DNA of 42,936 nt from an uncultured Clostridia bacterium (lineage in GTDB: Bacteria > Bacillota > Clostridia > TANB77 > CAG-508). Position numbers and translations under genes: made by a program. Below are positions 27,647-36,360 of this stretch, piece after piece. The stretch's first letter is position 1; each line of letters starts with the position of its first letter. Below the pieces are notes generated by a model. It was not told the origin of the DNA and made no database searches. It saw only the letters and a list, made by a program, of their open reading frames with translations. Where the stretch lies: assembly GCA_947630155.1 (NCBI GenBank), contig CANRGM010000003.1, forward strand, positions 1 to 42,936, written 5' to 3'.

Positions 27647-27701
27647 GAGGGGCAAAAGAAAAAGCACATAAGAATCTTATGTACCTTTTCTTTTGCCCCT
27701 C
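27647..27701 (-). other. 55-nt near-perfect hairpin upstream of the tape measure gene
   Basis: The arms 27647-27673 and 27675-27701 are reverse complements over 27 bases with two differences. On the minus-strand RNA both differences are G-U pairs, so the transcript folds into an essentially continuous stem. No T-run follows, so it is not a standard terminator. It lies between the chaperone stop (27715) and the tape-measure ribosome-binding site, where an RNA processing or attenuation role would adjust protein ratios. Confidence 0.75.
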
Positions 27702-27714
27702 TAATTATTTATTT

Positions 27715-28268
27715 TTAAAACCAATCATCGCCTGCTGGTCTTCTTATTTTTTGTTTTTTATTTTTACTTTTTCTACTTGAATTGTCATTTAATCTTCTAA
27801 GCAGCAGAAAAACCTCATATGCGCTTTTCTCTCTAATGTCAAAAGGTGATAAACTTGGAAAAATTTCACATAATGTTAATTCTAACTCGAAAAAAGTTTG
27901 ATAAAGGGTGACATTCTTATCACCCTCATTTAGTTTTTTCCTTTAACACCTTTTTTTATTTCATTCATTGAAAATTTAACAACATTTATTAAAACTACAA
28001 CAATCTCTGATATTTCTGTATTTTTTAGTTCTTCATCTGTTAAGCCTTTAAAAATTCTTTGTAGTAATGGTTTGATAATCTCAAAACTATTCATAACTAC
28101 TTGACTAGCAACTTTTACTAATTCCACATTATCATTTGTCTTTAAACCATCTAAATTTAATGCATTAATTAAATCCTCAGCTACTCCAAATTTTATTCTA
28201 TATCCTTCTCTTGTGTATGTTTTAACTATATTGTCATCATCATCATATATATTTAATTTTAATTCCAT
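27715..28268 (-). CDS. Tail assembly chaperone gpGT fusion (-1 ribosomal frameshift product)
   Basis: This is the extended product of the gpG gene, 184 residues, made by a -1 shift at A-AAA-AAC (27933-27939). The added part continues KKLNEGDKNVTLYQTFFELE and ends RRPAGDDWF. Its length and position, with the short product ending just before it and the tape measure gene following, are exactly the gpG/gpGT arrangement of long-tailed phages. gpGT binds tail tube protein and tape measure during assembly. The downstream part has no start codon of its own with a usable ribosome-binding site, which supports the fusion. Confidence 0.85.
27906..27939 (-). promoter_or_regulatory. -1 programmed frameshift signal: slippery heptamer plus hairpin
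   Basis: In transcript order the slippery heptamer A-AAA-AAC (27933-27939) ends the last sense codons of gpG and is directly followed by TAA. A short spacer then leads to GGGTGA-(loop)-TCACCC (27906-27925), a six-pair GC-rich stem. Heptamer plus spacer plus stem-loop is the standard architecture for -1 frameshifting in tail chaperone genes. Confidence 0.85.
27930..28268 (-). CDS. Tail assembly chaperone gpG (unshifted product)
   Basis: A 112-residue protein, MELKLNIYDDDDNIVKTYTR..., ending KKGVKGKN. It has the size, charge pattern and position of the gpG-type chaperone that lies between the major tail protein and the tape measure gene. The AGGAGA site before ATG 28268 is good. Most ribosomes would stop at TAA 27930-27932; a minority shift to produce gpGT. 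Confidence 0.85.
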   Translation of the reverse strand: MELKLNIYDDDDNIVKTYTREGYRIKFGVAEDLINALNLDGLKTNDNVELVKVASQVVMNSFEIIKPLLQRIFKGLTDEELKNTEISEIVVVLINVVKFSMNEIKKGVKGKN

Positions 28269-28446
28269 AATAATTTCTCCTATCTATATAAAATTTTATG
28301 GAGTAATTTAATTATGAGATAGGTCATAATTAAAAGCGTAATATTCCGTTGTCCTCCATGGAAGTAAGGGTTTATATGCCCTTGCTTCTAAAAATGTCTT
28401 AAAATTGATTTTCACGTGTTGTTTATGTAGACTAAAGTTCTAAACT
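28269..28446. other. Intergenic region with two small hairpins
   Basis: No gene. TTAATTATGA-gatagg-TCATAATTAA and AAGTAAGGG-(loop)-CCCTTGCTT are perfect or near-perfect inverted repeats. Another small palindrome (AAAGTTctaAACTTT) overlaps the region just after the major tail protein stop. This abundant-protein boundary is a plausible place for transcript attenuation or processing. Confidence 0.45.
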
Positions 28447-29058
28447 TTAAGCTTTTGCTTGTAAAGTATCTGGTGTTGTAACTGTCTCAAAGAATTTTTC
28501 AACATTAGCTAAATCTTTTCCTAAATCAACATTAAGTGCTTTTGCACCTTTATTTTTGTTCTTAGCAAATTTATGAGTAGTAGTAATATTTGTATAAACA
28601 AGTTCTTGACCATTTGCATCTGTACCATCGTTTTTTGTGCTATTTGTTTGATCAGGATTATTAAATGTTCCTTTGTATCTCCATACATAAACCTTATCGC
28701 CATTAGTTTTCTCTGTGATATACCCTATAGCAAAATACTTAGTTTCTCTTTCACCTTCAATTAATGCTCCTGTTGTTTCATCATATACTTGTCCAGTTAT
28801 TTTTCCTAAAACGTCAAGAGGTATTGCTGATGCACTAATGTTTATTGTATCTGCTCCTTCGCTTGTAATTACTATAGCTGGTTTATTATCATAATAATGA
28901 CTCTCACTTGAACCTTCAGATGTTTTTGATATTTCTGCAACACCCGCAATAGGAAATACATCTCCTGTTTCGTATGCTTCGCTTGTATCACTTGTTACTT
29001 CTGCAGCAACAAGCCCTTCAACACCTCTGTATTCTTCGATTTCTAGCTTATTCTCCAT
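28447..29058 (-). CDS. Major tail (tube) protein
   Basis: A 203-residue protein of the phi13-type major tail protein family: it opens with IEEYRGVEGLVAAEVTSDTS, contains AIPLDVLGKITGQVYD and the conserved FAIGYITEKTNGDKVYVWRY, and ends with a TTPDTLQAKA tail. It polymerises into the tail tube. The ATG at 29058 is preceded by AGGAGGAATT; the reading to 29103 is an extension without signal. It follows the tail terminator candidate and precedes gpG, as expected. Confidence 0.85.
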   Translation of the reverse strand: MENKLEIEEYRGVEGLVAAEVTSDTSEAYETGDVFPIAGVAEISKTSEGSSESHYYDNKPAIVITSEGADTINISASAIPLDVLGKITGQVYDETTGALIEGERETKYFAIGYITEKTNGDKVYVWRYKGTFNNPDQTNSTKNDGTDANGQELVYTNITTTHKFAKNKNKGAKALNVDLGKDLANVEKFFETVTTPDTLQAKA

Positions 29059-29120
29059 TAATAAATTCCTCCTTTTTGATATATTTAAATAAGCTACTGA
29101 CACTAATATGTCAGTAGCTT

Positions 29121-29462
29121 TTATCTTTCTATTTTAAGTACATGTATTCCACGTCCTGTATGTGTGGGTTCATCACTTGCAACATCATGACCTTTACCAG
29201 TTACAATGAACCCTTTATTTTTTAATAGTTCTTTAGCTTTTAATAATTCTGTGTTTACTAACTCTGGATCATTTGAATAAAAATTCAAATCAAAATCCCA
29301 AATATAGCTATGTTCTTCATTATCATAAAACTCATTTCCATCTGTATCATTATTCCAAAATGTGAAAAAGCTGTCTGGATATGCCTCATCTTCACTTAAT
29401 GAACCTTGCAAGAAAATTGGATAGTTAAATTCTTTCAATGTATCAATTAATAAATCTTTCAT
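29121..29462 (-). CDS. Probable tail terminator / tail completion protein
   Basis: A 113-residue acidic protein (MKDLLIDTLKEFNYPIFLQG...) with many aromatic and Asp/Glu residues. Position (between the HK97 gp10-like protein and major tail protein) and length match the DUF806- or gpU-like tail terminators. I do not see a diagnostic motif, so the call rests on gene order. Its start lies two bases after the upstream stop. Confidence 0.55.
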   Translation of the reverse strand: MKDLLIDTLKEFNYPIFLQGSLSEDEAYPDSFFTFWNNDTDGNEFYDNEEHSYIWDFDLNFYSNDPELVNTELLKAKELLKNKGFIVTGKGHDVASDEPTHTGRGIHVLKIER

Positions 29463-29464
29463 CT

Positions 29465-29875
29465 TTAGCCATTCAACCTCCTCAATTCATCATAGAATAT
29501 ATCTTCTTGTATTGTTTTTATTTCATCCTTTGTAGCTTTACTAAAGAATGCATTATATAACTTTTGATCTTTTTTTATTCTTGGAGTACCATACATTAAA
29601 AATATATGTGCAAGTCCTCCATTTCGAATACTAAATCCAACTGGCACACTTGCTATATTACCTGCCCAATTGACTTCTGGTGGTGAATATATACTTTTTT
29701 CGGTGGCACCTGTTAAATGATGAGGATGTATTGCCTTTTTCGCTTTATCTGTAACAATCTTATGACTTTCTTTTAGTGCTTTTTCTGCTGTTCCTTTAAC
29801 ATTACTTCCCAATTTTGTAAGCCTTTGTATTACATTATCTAGTCCATCAAATTCAAGCTTTAGTTTACTTCCCAT
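29465..29875 (-). CDS. HK97 gp10-like head-tail connector / tail component
   Basis: A 136-residue protein with the gp10 family pattern: LKLEFDGLDNVIQRLTKLGS at the start, a KAKKAIHPHHLTGATEKSI segment (the family has a similar PVxTGxLR-type turn) and a C-terminal helical part. It lies between the head closure protein and the tail terminator candidate. The ATG at 29875 follows AAAGGTGG; GTG at 29887 is an alternative reading that I reject on spacing. Confidence 0.75.
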   Translation of the reverse strand: MGSKLKLEFDGLDNVIQRLTKLGSNVKGTAEKALKESHKIVTDKAKKAIHPHHLTGATEKSIYSPPEVNWAGNIASVPVGFSIRNGGLAHIFLMYGTPRIKKDQKLYNAFFSKATKDEIKTIQEDIFYDELRRLNG

Positions 29876-29876
29876 A

Positions 29877-30263
29877 TTAAGCACCACCTTTGATACGTTT
29901 TACTTTAAATAATAAAAACTGATGTCTTTGATTTAGGTCTTCTGGTTCATTGATAATGTCGAATATAGCTCCATCATCTGCCCTTGCTATTCTACATTCT
30001 GACTTTATGTCCGGTCTATACCATGTTTCTATATTAGCAGTATCTTCTATTGAATAAACACCATTTACATCCCTTTCAGTACCTCCATATGTTTTAAAAG
30101 AGCCAAAAAAAAGATGAATAGGATTACCTTGTTCATCTTTTTGTTTCAATGTTTCTTCAACACTTGGGTAAATTTTTTTATTTACACCACTTATATTCTT
30201 ATATTCAGGTACTAGCAATACTAGTGGTATTGTGTTTTCTAAACTAGGTCTATAATTAGCCAT
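29877..30263 (-). CDS. Phage head closure / head-tail adaptor protein
   Basis: A 128-residue protein of the SPP1 gp16-like head closure group by position and size. The late segment DVNGVYSIEDTANIETWYRP and RHQFLLFKVKRIKGG resemble the beta-barrel core of these proteins, which plug the portal after DNA packaging. The ATG at 30263 overlaps the stop region of the upstream connector gene, with GGTGAAGATA before it. Confidence 0.65.
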   Translation of the reverse strand: MANYRPSLENTIPLVLLVPEYKNISGVNKKIYPSVEETLKQKDEQGNPIHLFFGSFKTYGGTERDVNGVYSIEDTANIETWYRPDIKSECRIARADDGAIFDIINEPEDLNQRHQFLLFKVKRIKGGA

Positions 30264-30531
30264 TATCTTCACCATCTTCCGCTGTGTCTTTATAACTTAA
30301 TTGGGTTGCTCTTTGTATGAAATAGGGACTTAATGAGGTCCCTCCACTTCCATAATTCCAAAGGTCTACTACTCCTCTTGCTATAATTCCAACACTTGTA
30401 TCAGATTCAACAACTTCTTTAGCAACTCCACCTTCTAATAGAAATTGTATAACTTCATCAATATATCTTTGTATTGTAGTATCTTGATATGTACCAGTTA
30501 TACCTAAATAAGCTTTTACTTTTTCTAACAT
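30256..30531 (-). CDS. Head-tail connector (gp6-like)
   Basis: A 91-residue helical protein (MLEKVKAYLGITGTYQDTTI, then YIDEVIQFLLEGGVAKEVV) of the gp6/gp15 DNA-packaging connector type that sits under the portal. The hydrophobic-helical periodicity and IIARGVVDLWNYGSG segment are typical. The ATG at 30531 is preceded by GAGGTGATTGAT; a GTG at 30540 is less likely. It overlaps the next gene by a few bases. Confidence 0.75.
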   Translation of the reverse strand: MLEKVKAYLGITGTYQDTTIQRYIDEVIQFLLEGGVAKEVVESDTSVGIIARGVVDLWNYGSGGTSLSPYFIQRATQLSYKDTAEDGEDNG

Positions 30532-30545
30532 ATCAATCACCTCAA

Positions 30546-30737
30546 CTATTCCTTAATATGTGCTAGTCCTCTAGCAATTATGTCATTTTTTCTATCTTCA
30601 TCAGTAATGGAAATTTCATCGCCTTTTTTATATTCTTTACTATTAAATTTATCCGTAAATTCAATGTCAACAATCATAGTGAAATTTTCAATATGACCTT
30701 TTTCATCTTCTATTTTTTCTGTTTTTTTTCTAGACAT
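30546..30737 (-). CDS. Small phage structural-operon protein
   Basis: A 63-residue charged protein (MSRKKTEKIEDEKGHIENFT... ending RGLAHIKE). It has an AGGAGG site at good spacing. Similar small proteins with a GDEISITDEDR-like turn occur between the capsid and connector genes of many siphophages; function unknown. Confidence 0.65.
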   Translation of the reverse strand: MSRKKTEKIEDEKGHIENFTMIVDIEFTDKFNSKEYKKGDEISITDEDRKNDIIARGLAHIKE

Positions 30738-30749
30738 TACATATACCTC

Positions 30750-31118
30750 CTATTCATCTTTAGGATTTAAAACTACTTCTGATATATCAAGTGTTCTTGT
30801 TGCTTCTACTTCACCTGTTATAGTGATTGTAATAGGTTTTTTCTTATTTAATTTTATAAGATACAGATAATCAGTAGTACTTAATGTAGTAGGACTTCCA
30901 CTTTCATAAGAGCAAACTACTTTGTTCTTGGCATTTTTAGCTTGTGGAAATTCTAAAACTAAATAGTTTCCATCTCCACCAGCATTTTCAATGCCTTCTA
31001 CATATAGTGATGTACCAGTTACTTTATTATCTTCTGACACTTGTATACCAGTTTGAACATCTTTTGCTTGTTTATTCATAACTGTAGTAGTATCGCTTGG
31101 TACATTTATTTCCACCAC
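30750..31118 (-). CDS. Phage protein between capsid and connector, possibly capsid decoration
   Basis: A 122-residue beta-rich protein (VEINVPSDTTTVMNKQAKDV..., KKPITITITGEVEATRTLDI). It lies directly downstream of the capsid gene, where decoration or head-fibre proteins are often found. Start is a GTG at 31118 (or the adjacent GTG at 31115); no strong ribosome-binding site is visible, so coupling to the capsid gene five bases upstream is likely. Family not recognised. Confidence 0.55.
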   Translation of the reverse strand: MVEINVPSDTTTVMNKQAKDVQTGIQVSEDNKVTGTSLYVEGIENAGGDGNYLVLEFPQAKNAKNKVVCSYESGSPTTLSTTDYLYLIKLNKKKPITITITGEVEATRTLDISEVVLNPKDE

Positions 31119-31123
31119 ACTGT

Positions 31124-32455
31124 TTATGCGCTTATCTTTTTTTTTAATATATAAACATAATTGGTATTTAATGGCTTACCATCTAAAATTACTAATCCTT
31201 TTGTGATCCATTTATTTTTATCATCATCAAAGTATCTCTTATAACCAAATGTCATATTTGAATTAATACCATATGCTTTCTCAGGTACCCAGAAAATACC
31301 AAAAACTTCTCCATTTGAGCATAAATCAAATGATTTGAATAAATCTTGCTCTGTTCTAAGTACAGAATATTCATTAAATTTATGTTGTCTATCGCTAACA
31401 TCAAAACCTGCTTTTTTGATTGGTTGTCCATTAGCATCTTTCATTGTACATAAATTACTTACATATGTTTGCTTTGCCATTGCAAATTCAGGATTTTCTC
31501 CTTCCATTCCAATAGGTATCTTAGCAAATAATTTCTTTTCCCACGCTGTCCAATCTGAAATCTCATCTTCAGAAAATTCTATTATGTTTTCTGTTGGAAC
31601 TCTTTGTAGTCCAGCTGCGACATCTGTTAAAATTCCTGTAGGTTGATTTTCTCCTGTACCTTTTAAAACAGCTACATCTCTAGCTTTTAGATATGCTGTT
31701 AATAATGCATTTAATAATTCCTTTTCAAATATTTCTACACTTAAAATACTTTGTAATAATGATTGAGCTATTCTTATTTCTCCAATATGATATGAGAATG
31801 TTACACTTCCAGTAACTCCCTTAACCTTTTGTTCTTCGCTAACTCCATGTTCCTTGTCGTTTCCTTCTTTTCCACCCCAAGTAAATGTTGCTTCAAATTC
31901 TCCAATTGGAAATTCAACTCCTCCTGGAATATTCAACATACGAACTCTTGATGAAAGTTGACCACAAGATTTTTCAATTCCTTTGATTAATTCTTGTAAT
32001 ACAGTGTGTGGAATTAGAACTCCTAACTCTTCACTAGTCACTTCTCCAGCATCTCTTTTTTCTATTTTATATTGAGTTAAAATTTCATTTAATCTAGCTG
32101 TTCTTTCTCCTGTTTGAGCATAATGTTTAAATGCTTGTCTATACTCCATTGTTGAAAGTAAGTCTTCATCATTTGAACGTTCTGATTTTTGTCCTTGGTC
32201 CATTTGAGCATTTTGAATTACATTTAAAGCCTTATTTGGATCAAATCCGCTTCTTTCTTCATTTGCTTTTGCTATTTCTGCTTTCTCTAACTTATCAATT
32301 TCTGCTTCTAATCCTCTTATTTCCTCAGTTACTTCTGAGATTTCTACACCTAAACTTCTTACTTCATCTAAACTTTCAGATTCTTGGTTTCTTTTTTGTA
32401 AATTTTCTAATTTAGCTTTTCTTTTTGCTAATAAATCTTTTAAATACTTTAACAT
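31124..32455 (-). CDS. HK97-family major capsid protein
   Basis: A 443-residue HK97-fold capsid precursor. The first 110 residues are a charged coiled-coil delta domain (KRKAKLENLQKRNQESESLD, EVTEEIRGLEAEIDKLEKAE) that is removed by the adjacent protease. The mature part begins near the SEELGVLIPHTVLQELIKGI region and includes the segment ALLTAYLKARDVAVLKGTGE followed by NQPTGILTD, characteristic of the family. It is followed and preceded by the expected genes. The ribosome-binding site is AGGAGGAATTTAAA before ATG 32455. Confidence 0.93.
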   Translation of the reverse strand: MLKYLKDLLAKRKAKLENLQKRNQESESLDEVRSLGVEISEVTEEIRGLEAEIDKLEKAEIAKANEERSGFDPNKALNVIQNAQMDQGQKSERSNDEDLLSTMEYRQAFKHYAQTGERTARLNEILTQYKIEKRDAGEVTSEELGVLIPHTVLQELIKGIEKSCGQLSSRVRMLNIPGGVEFPIGEFEATFTWGGKEGNDKEHGVSEEQKVKGVTGSVTFSYHIGEIRIAQSLLQSILSVEIFEKELLNALLTAYLKARDVAVLKGTGENQPTGILTDVAAGLQRVPTENIIEFSEDEISDWTAWEKKLFAKIPIGMEGENPEFAMAKQTYVSNLCTMKDANGQPIKKAGFDVSDRQHKFNEYSVLRTEQDLFKSFDLCSNGEVFGIFWVPEKAYGINSNMTFGYKRYFDDDKNKWITKGLVILDGKPLNTNYVYILKKKISA

Positions 32456-32456
32456 T

Positions 32457-33155
32457 TTAAATTCCTCCTAATTTTAATAAATTTTGATTTTTCATTTTTT
32501 CTATTTCTAACAATTCTTTACTTCTTGTATCAGTTTCCTCTGATAATGCTTTTCTGGCTTCCGCCAAAGGTGAGTATTCAGTTTCCTCTGAATTATCTCT
32601 TGCATCTATTGAAGTCTGAGGATACGCTGGAAAATTCACAACACTAACCTCATGAACTATTGAAATCTCTTTTATTACCCTTGTAGGGCAGTCGGTATCT
32701 AAGTCAAGCCATTCTTGACTTTTTATTCTAAACATAAAAGACATTCCATCCATATCTCCACGTTTTATTGCAGAGTATAAACTTCGTGCCTCTTGATTGT
32801 TTTCAGTATCTAATACTGCTTTAATATGTAATCCTTCTTCATCTATGTTGAAAGACATAGTTCCTTTACCATTTTTCGTTCTAGCTAGAGCTATTTTATT
32901 AGTATCATGATTTATAAATAATCTTATATCTTTTAAATCTGCATTATCTAATGCATGCGGATCTATTCTTTCATAATACTCTCCAGCCCAATCCTGTAAT
33001 TTCGTATTTTGATTAAAAACAATTGGAATACCTTCTATTATTGATTCATTTTCACTATCTTCTACAGTTCTAAATGTAGCCGTATATTGTCTTGTTACTA
33101 GCTCATTTTGACTTTGTTTTCTTACCTTATTCTTTTTTATTGTCAAATTAGTCAT
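32457..33155 (-). CDS. HK97-type prohead protease
   Basis: A 232-residue serine protease of the HK97 gp4 family, which processes the capsid precursor. Landmarks are EGIPIVFNQNTKLQDWAGEY, the active-site-type segment LFINHDTNKIALARTKNGKG with its conserved His, and MSFMFRIKSQEWLD followed by the VHEVSVVNFPAYPQT strand that ends the domain. The start is uncertain: AAGGAG overlaps or abuts the ATG at 33155, and a TTG at 33146 just after the portal stop is better spaced. The gene overlaps the portal gene by a few bases. Confidence 0.85.
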   Translation of the reverse strand: MTNLTIKKNKVRKQSQNELVTRQYTATFRTVEDSENESIIEGIPIVFNQNTKLQDWAGEYYERIDPHALDNADLKDIRLFINHDTNKIALARTKNGKGTMSFNIDEEGLHIKAVLDTENNQEARSLYSAIKRGDMDGMSFMFRIKSQEWLDLDTDCPTRVIKEISIVHEVSVVNFPAYPQTSIDARDNSEETEYSPLAEARKALSEETDTRSKELLEIEKMKNQNLLKLGGI

Positions 33156-34386
33156 CTCCTTCATCTTTATTGTCATCTTTTTTATTATTTTCAGCATTTG
33201 TTTTATTACTTGACATTGCTAATTGTCCTGCTAGCTCTGGAAGTGGTTGCATTCCAAACGCAACTCTTGCTTCATTTTTATAACAACTTGCACTATCAAT
33301 TAATAAGTTAAATAACTCAATTTTTTGCCCTGTATCCATAAATATTAGTTCATGTGGATAAAATTTAATTTTATTTCCAAATCCTTTTTCTCTATCCGTA
33401 AATAACACTTTTGTAAAAATCTGTGAAATATTGATAATCAATGGTTCGAGTGTTTTTTGATAAAATGCTTCGTATTGTGCTTTTGTAAAATCTCCAGTTA
33501 GTATCGGCAAAGATACTCCATAGTTTCTTAATATCTTTTCATCTATAAACTTTAAAATCTTGTCATCTATTAATTGTCCTTTGTTTTGAAACGGAATAAA
33601 TTCTCCTTTAATATCAAGTGGTAAAAATCCACTTTCATTATTTTTCAGATGCTCTTCTAATTCTTGAATCGCTTTTTCCATTTTGCCATCATCCATAAGT
33701 GTATTATATTTAACGACACCATTGATAGAAAAAGAACTTTTTAGTGCTTTTGATACCCCTTGTAATAATGTATCGTTCAATTCTAATGTTTTTAGTAAAG
33801 CCTTATTATCTGGTCGCCCACTATTATCTCCACCCATAAATTCATTAATAGAGAATTTGTATTTAATATGTATAACATCACTATATTTTAAAGTTGTTTC
33901 AAAACCATTAAGAAATTTGAATCTTACAAACAATTTTCCTGAATTATCTTGCAAGAAAAGCACATCAATTGGTTGTATTGGATATAATCCTGTATATTTT
34001 TTTACTTTATTTCCTTCATCATCGAATCCTGTAATATATGTAGGTATTATAAAACTATTGTAATTAAGAAATAATTGCCAAAATACTTTTTCCAGAAAAT
34101 CACTTGTTGTCATTCGTTCATTTGGCTGATTTAAAAGTCTTTGAATTATTGAATCATTAATTGGTATTGGGTCCGCTCCATTTGTTCTTATGTGTTGTGG
34201 TGTTAATTTCTTTAATTCAAAAACAATACAACTTATAGCCTGTTGAACTACATCACTTGCATATATGTCTTGTCCAAATTGTGTAAATATTGGCATATAT
34301 CCATTTAACATTTTTGAAAGAACTTTGTTTTCTTTTTGTGTTTTAAATTTATTTATAAAATCAATTAAAACTCCTATTTTTCTCAC
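33148..34386 (-). CDS. Phage portal protein (HK97 type)
   Basis: A 412-residue portal protein that forms the DNA channel at the capsid vertex. Typical features are the ISCIVFELKKLTPQHIRTNG region, LNQPNERMTTSDFLEKVFWQ, the KNNESGFLPLDIKGEF segment and GDFTKAQYEAFYQKTLEPLI. The C-terminus is a disordered Lys/Asp/Asn tail. A GTG at 34386 overlapping the terminase TGA is the likely start; its ribosome-binding site is poor, so coupling to terminase translation is likely. Confidence 0.9.
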   Translation of the reverse strand: MRKIGVLIDFINKFKTQKENKVLSKMLNGYMPIFTQFGQDIYASDVVQQAISCIVFELKKLTPQHIRTNGADPIPINDSIIQRLLNQPNERMTTSDFLEKVFWQLFLNYNSFIIPTYITGFDDEGNKVKKYTGLYPIQPIDVLFLQDNSGKLFVRFKFLNGFETTLKYSDVIHIKYKFSINEFMGGDNSGRPDNKALLKTLELNDTLLQGVSKALKSSFSINGVVKYNTLMDDGKMEKAIQELEEHLKNNESGFLPLDIKGEFIPFQNKGQLIDDKILKFIDEKILRNYGVSLPILTGDFTKAQYEAFYQKTLEPLIINISQIFTKVLFTDREKGFGNKIKFYPHELIFMDTGQKIELFNLLIDSASCYKNEARVAFGMQPLPELAGQLAMSSNKTNAENNKKDDNKDEGDD

Positions 34387-36047
34387 CTCACTAATTGCAT
34401 AAATTCTGAGCGGTATCTTCTAAATACTTCATACAAAATAATTAATGTTACCGCTCCATCTATTCTTTTTGATGCTTGATTATTTACTTTTATACACATG
34501 ATATTTCCTAAATTATCCATTTCAATTGCTGAATTTCCTAGGCACCATTTATCTACTTCATTTTCATTGTAATTTATTACTTGATCTTTTAAATCTGCCT
34601 CTACATATTTCATTGCATTACTCAAAACTTTGCCTTGTAAAATCATCTCAAGTTGAAAGCTATAATCGCTCATTCTATCTACAAATGTTTTAGAAAATCT
34701 TTGATCATATCCTACTAGATAAGGCTTTATATTGTAATCTTTGTATAATTGATAAAACCAATCTGCAATTTTAGAAATATCTATTTCATTGCCTTCGTGA
34801 ATTGTAAGTAATCCATCTCTTGCCCATTTTTGATATTCCGCTCCTGCTGACTTATCATTGCTATCAGTAAGTTTTTTCTCTAATATCCAATAATGAGTAT
34901 ATATATACTTAGTTTTATCATTTGGTTTCATTAGTAATATTTTTGCATTACACATATCAGTTGTTGCTGATAAATCAACTGCACCTAAGCAAAAAGCACC
35001 TCTAAAGTCTTCTAAATTAAACGCTTCAGTCGGATAATTAAAATCTTCATACATTAGCCATGCTACAGCATTATTTTGTTTAATATTAAAGTCTTTGCAC
35101 ATAGTATGCATACGAGTTGATTTGTCAACCTTAGATTTAGCAAGTTCATTTCTTAAATAGCTCCATTTTTTAATTACTCCCAAGGATGGATTTGATTTAT
35201 ACCAACTTTGTTCATCTTGCCAAATCTCTTCTTCACTATCTTGTGTGTATAGCCAAGGTAGAAATGTATCATCATCTATTTCATCATTTAAAACTTTTCT
35301 AGCATATATTAGTTTGTTATCAAGATACCCATCATTCACAAATCCTTCTGTCGTTAAATTTATAAACAGAGGCTCATCTTTAACAGACATAGATTTTTGA
35401 CAAGCTGCTGCTATTTCATCATCTTTTGCATCATGACTTTCATCAAAATATGCTTTATCAATATTACGACCATCTTTATTCTGTGTTTTACTAGACATTT
35501 TAAAGATTTTTGTACCATTGCTTTTATTTTCAATTTGGCTTTGATTTTGATGTGTCCATTTAGACTTCGGATCTATGCGCTTTCGCATACCTCCAACTTC
35601 ATTCCATAATAGACTTGCTTGCTTATCATCATTTGACGCACAAACTATGTCCATTCCGCCATCACCAATTCGCAAATCTGCATGTGCATCTGCTGCCATC
35701 ATTGTTGTTTTTCCATTTTTTCTTGCTATCAGTAAAATAATATCTTGAAAACGCCTAATCCATCTCTTTTGTTCTTCGCTATATTTCTTAAATGAATAGC
35801 AAACTTCAATGAATGCTTTTTGCCATAATAGAAGTTGTAATGGCTTGTTGAAAAAAGGCTTTTTATTTTGTAAGCATAGACTTTCCATAAAATCAATTCT
35901 TAGATATGCTTCTTTTGTTTCATATCTGTATTTAGTATTATCTAAATCATCAACTAATTTTTTCAATTCAGTTTTTAATTCTAATCCAGCAATAATTTTC
36001 CCTTGTTTTATTTCATCGTAATATTGTGTCAAATAGTTCCTATACAT
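34383..36047 (-). CDS. Terminase large subunit
   Basis: A 554-residue packaging motor. The ATPase domain has a Walker A-like segment LLIARKNGKTTMMA, Walker B around IDKAYFDESHDAKDDE and the coupling region NLTTEGFVNDGYLDN. The C-terminal nuclease domain includes GAVDLSATTDMCNAKILL and later GYDQRFSKTFVDRM, with acidic residues expected for an RNase H-like site. It follows the P27-like small subunit with an eight-base overlap. Length is normal for the family. Confidence 0.93.
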   Translation of the reverse strand: MYRNYLTQYYDEIKQGKIIAGLELKTELKKLVDDLDNTKYRYETKEAYLRIDFMESLCLQNKKPFFNKPLQLLLWQKAFIEVCYSFKKYSEEQKRWIRRFQDIILLIARKNGKTTMMAADAHADLRIGDGGMDIVCASNDDKQASLLWNEVGGMRKRIDPKSKWTHQNQSQIENKSNGTKIFKMSSKTQNKDGRNIDKAYFDESHDAKDDEIAAACQKSMSVKDEPLFINLTTEGFVNDGYLDNKLIYARKVLNDEIDDDTFLPWLYTQDSEEEIWQDEQSWYKSNPSLGVIKKWSYLRNELAKSKVDKSTRMHTMCKDFNIKQNNAVAWLMYEDFNYPTEAFNLEDFRGAFCLGAVDLSATTDMCNAKILLMKPNDKTKYIYTHYWILEKKLTDSNDKSAGAEYQKWARDGLLTIHEGNEIDISKIADWFYQLYKDYNIKPYLVGYDQRFSKTFVDRMSDYSFQLEMILQGKVLSNAMKYVEADLKDQVINYNENEVDKWCLGNSAIEMDNLGNIMCIKVNNQASKRIDGAVTLIILYEVFRRYRSEFMQLVR

Positions 36048-36351
36048 CTTTCCTAATCTCCAACCATTTTTTTACTGGATCTTCTTCAGATGTTTCTTCT
36101 TTGCAAAGAACTGAAGTTAAGATTCTAATTGCGTTCATATAACTTTGAGATAAGTCTTTATATTGTTTAGCAGCTTTCGTAGTTTCTTGTTTTGATGGAT
36201 CTTTTGGATGAACTCTAATAAAAGGAAGTTTTTTTAACTCTGACATCTGTTTTTCCAAAAAAATAACCTCATCTATCAGAGGTTCTACTAATTTTTTTAG
36301 ATTTTGGTCAATGTCCTTAAATATGTCTTCTAAAATTTTTCTTCTTTCCAT
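36040..36351 (-). CDS. P27-family small terminase-like protein
   Basis: A 103-residue helical protein. The segment KLPFIRVHPKDPSKQETTKA followed by a KQYKDLSQSYMNAIRILTSV helix matches the P27-type small terminase subunit that recognises packaging DNA. The ATG at 36351 is preceded by GGTGAAGATA. It lies immediately upstream of the large subunit and just downstream of the GC-rich intergenic patch at 36420-36480, which may be the packaging site. Confidence 0.75.
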   Translation of the reverse strand: MERRKILEDIFKDIDQNLKKLVEPLIDEVIFLEKQMSELKKLPFIRVHPKDPSKQETTKAAKQYKDLSQSYMNAIRILTSVLCKEETSEEDPVKKWLEIRKDV

Positions 36352-36360
36352 TATCTTCAC

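Noticed and set aside
27624..27669. Tape measure start at 27669
   Set aside because: That extension lies in the long RNA hairpin and has no ribosome-binding site; ATG 27624 follows AGAAGGTGA.
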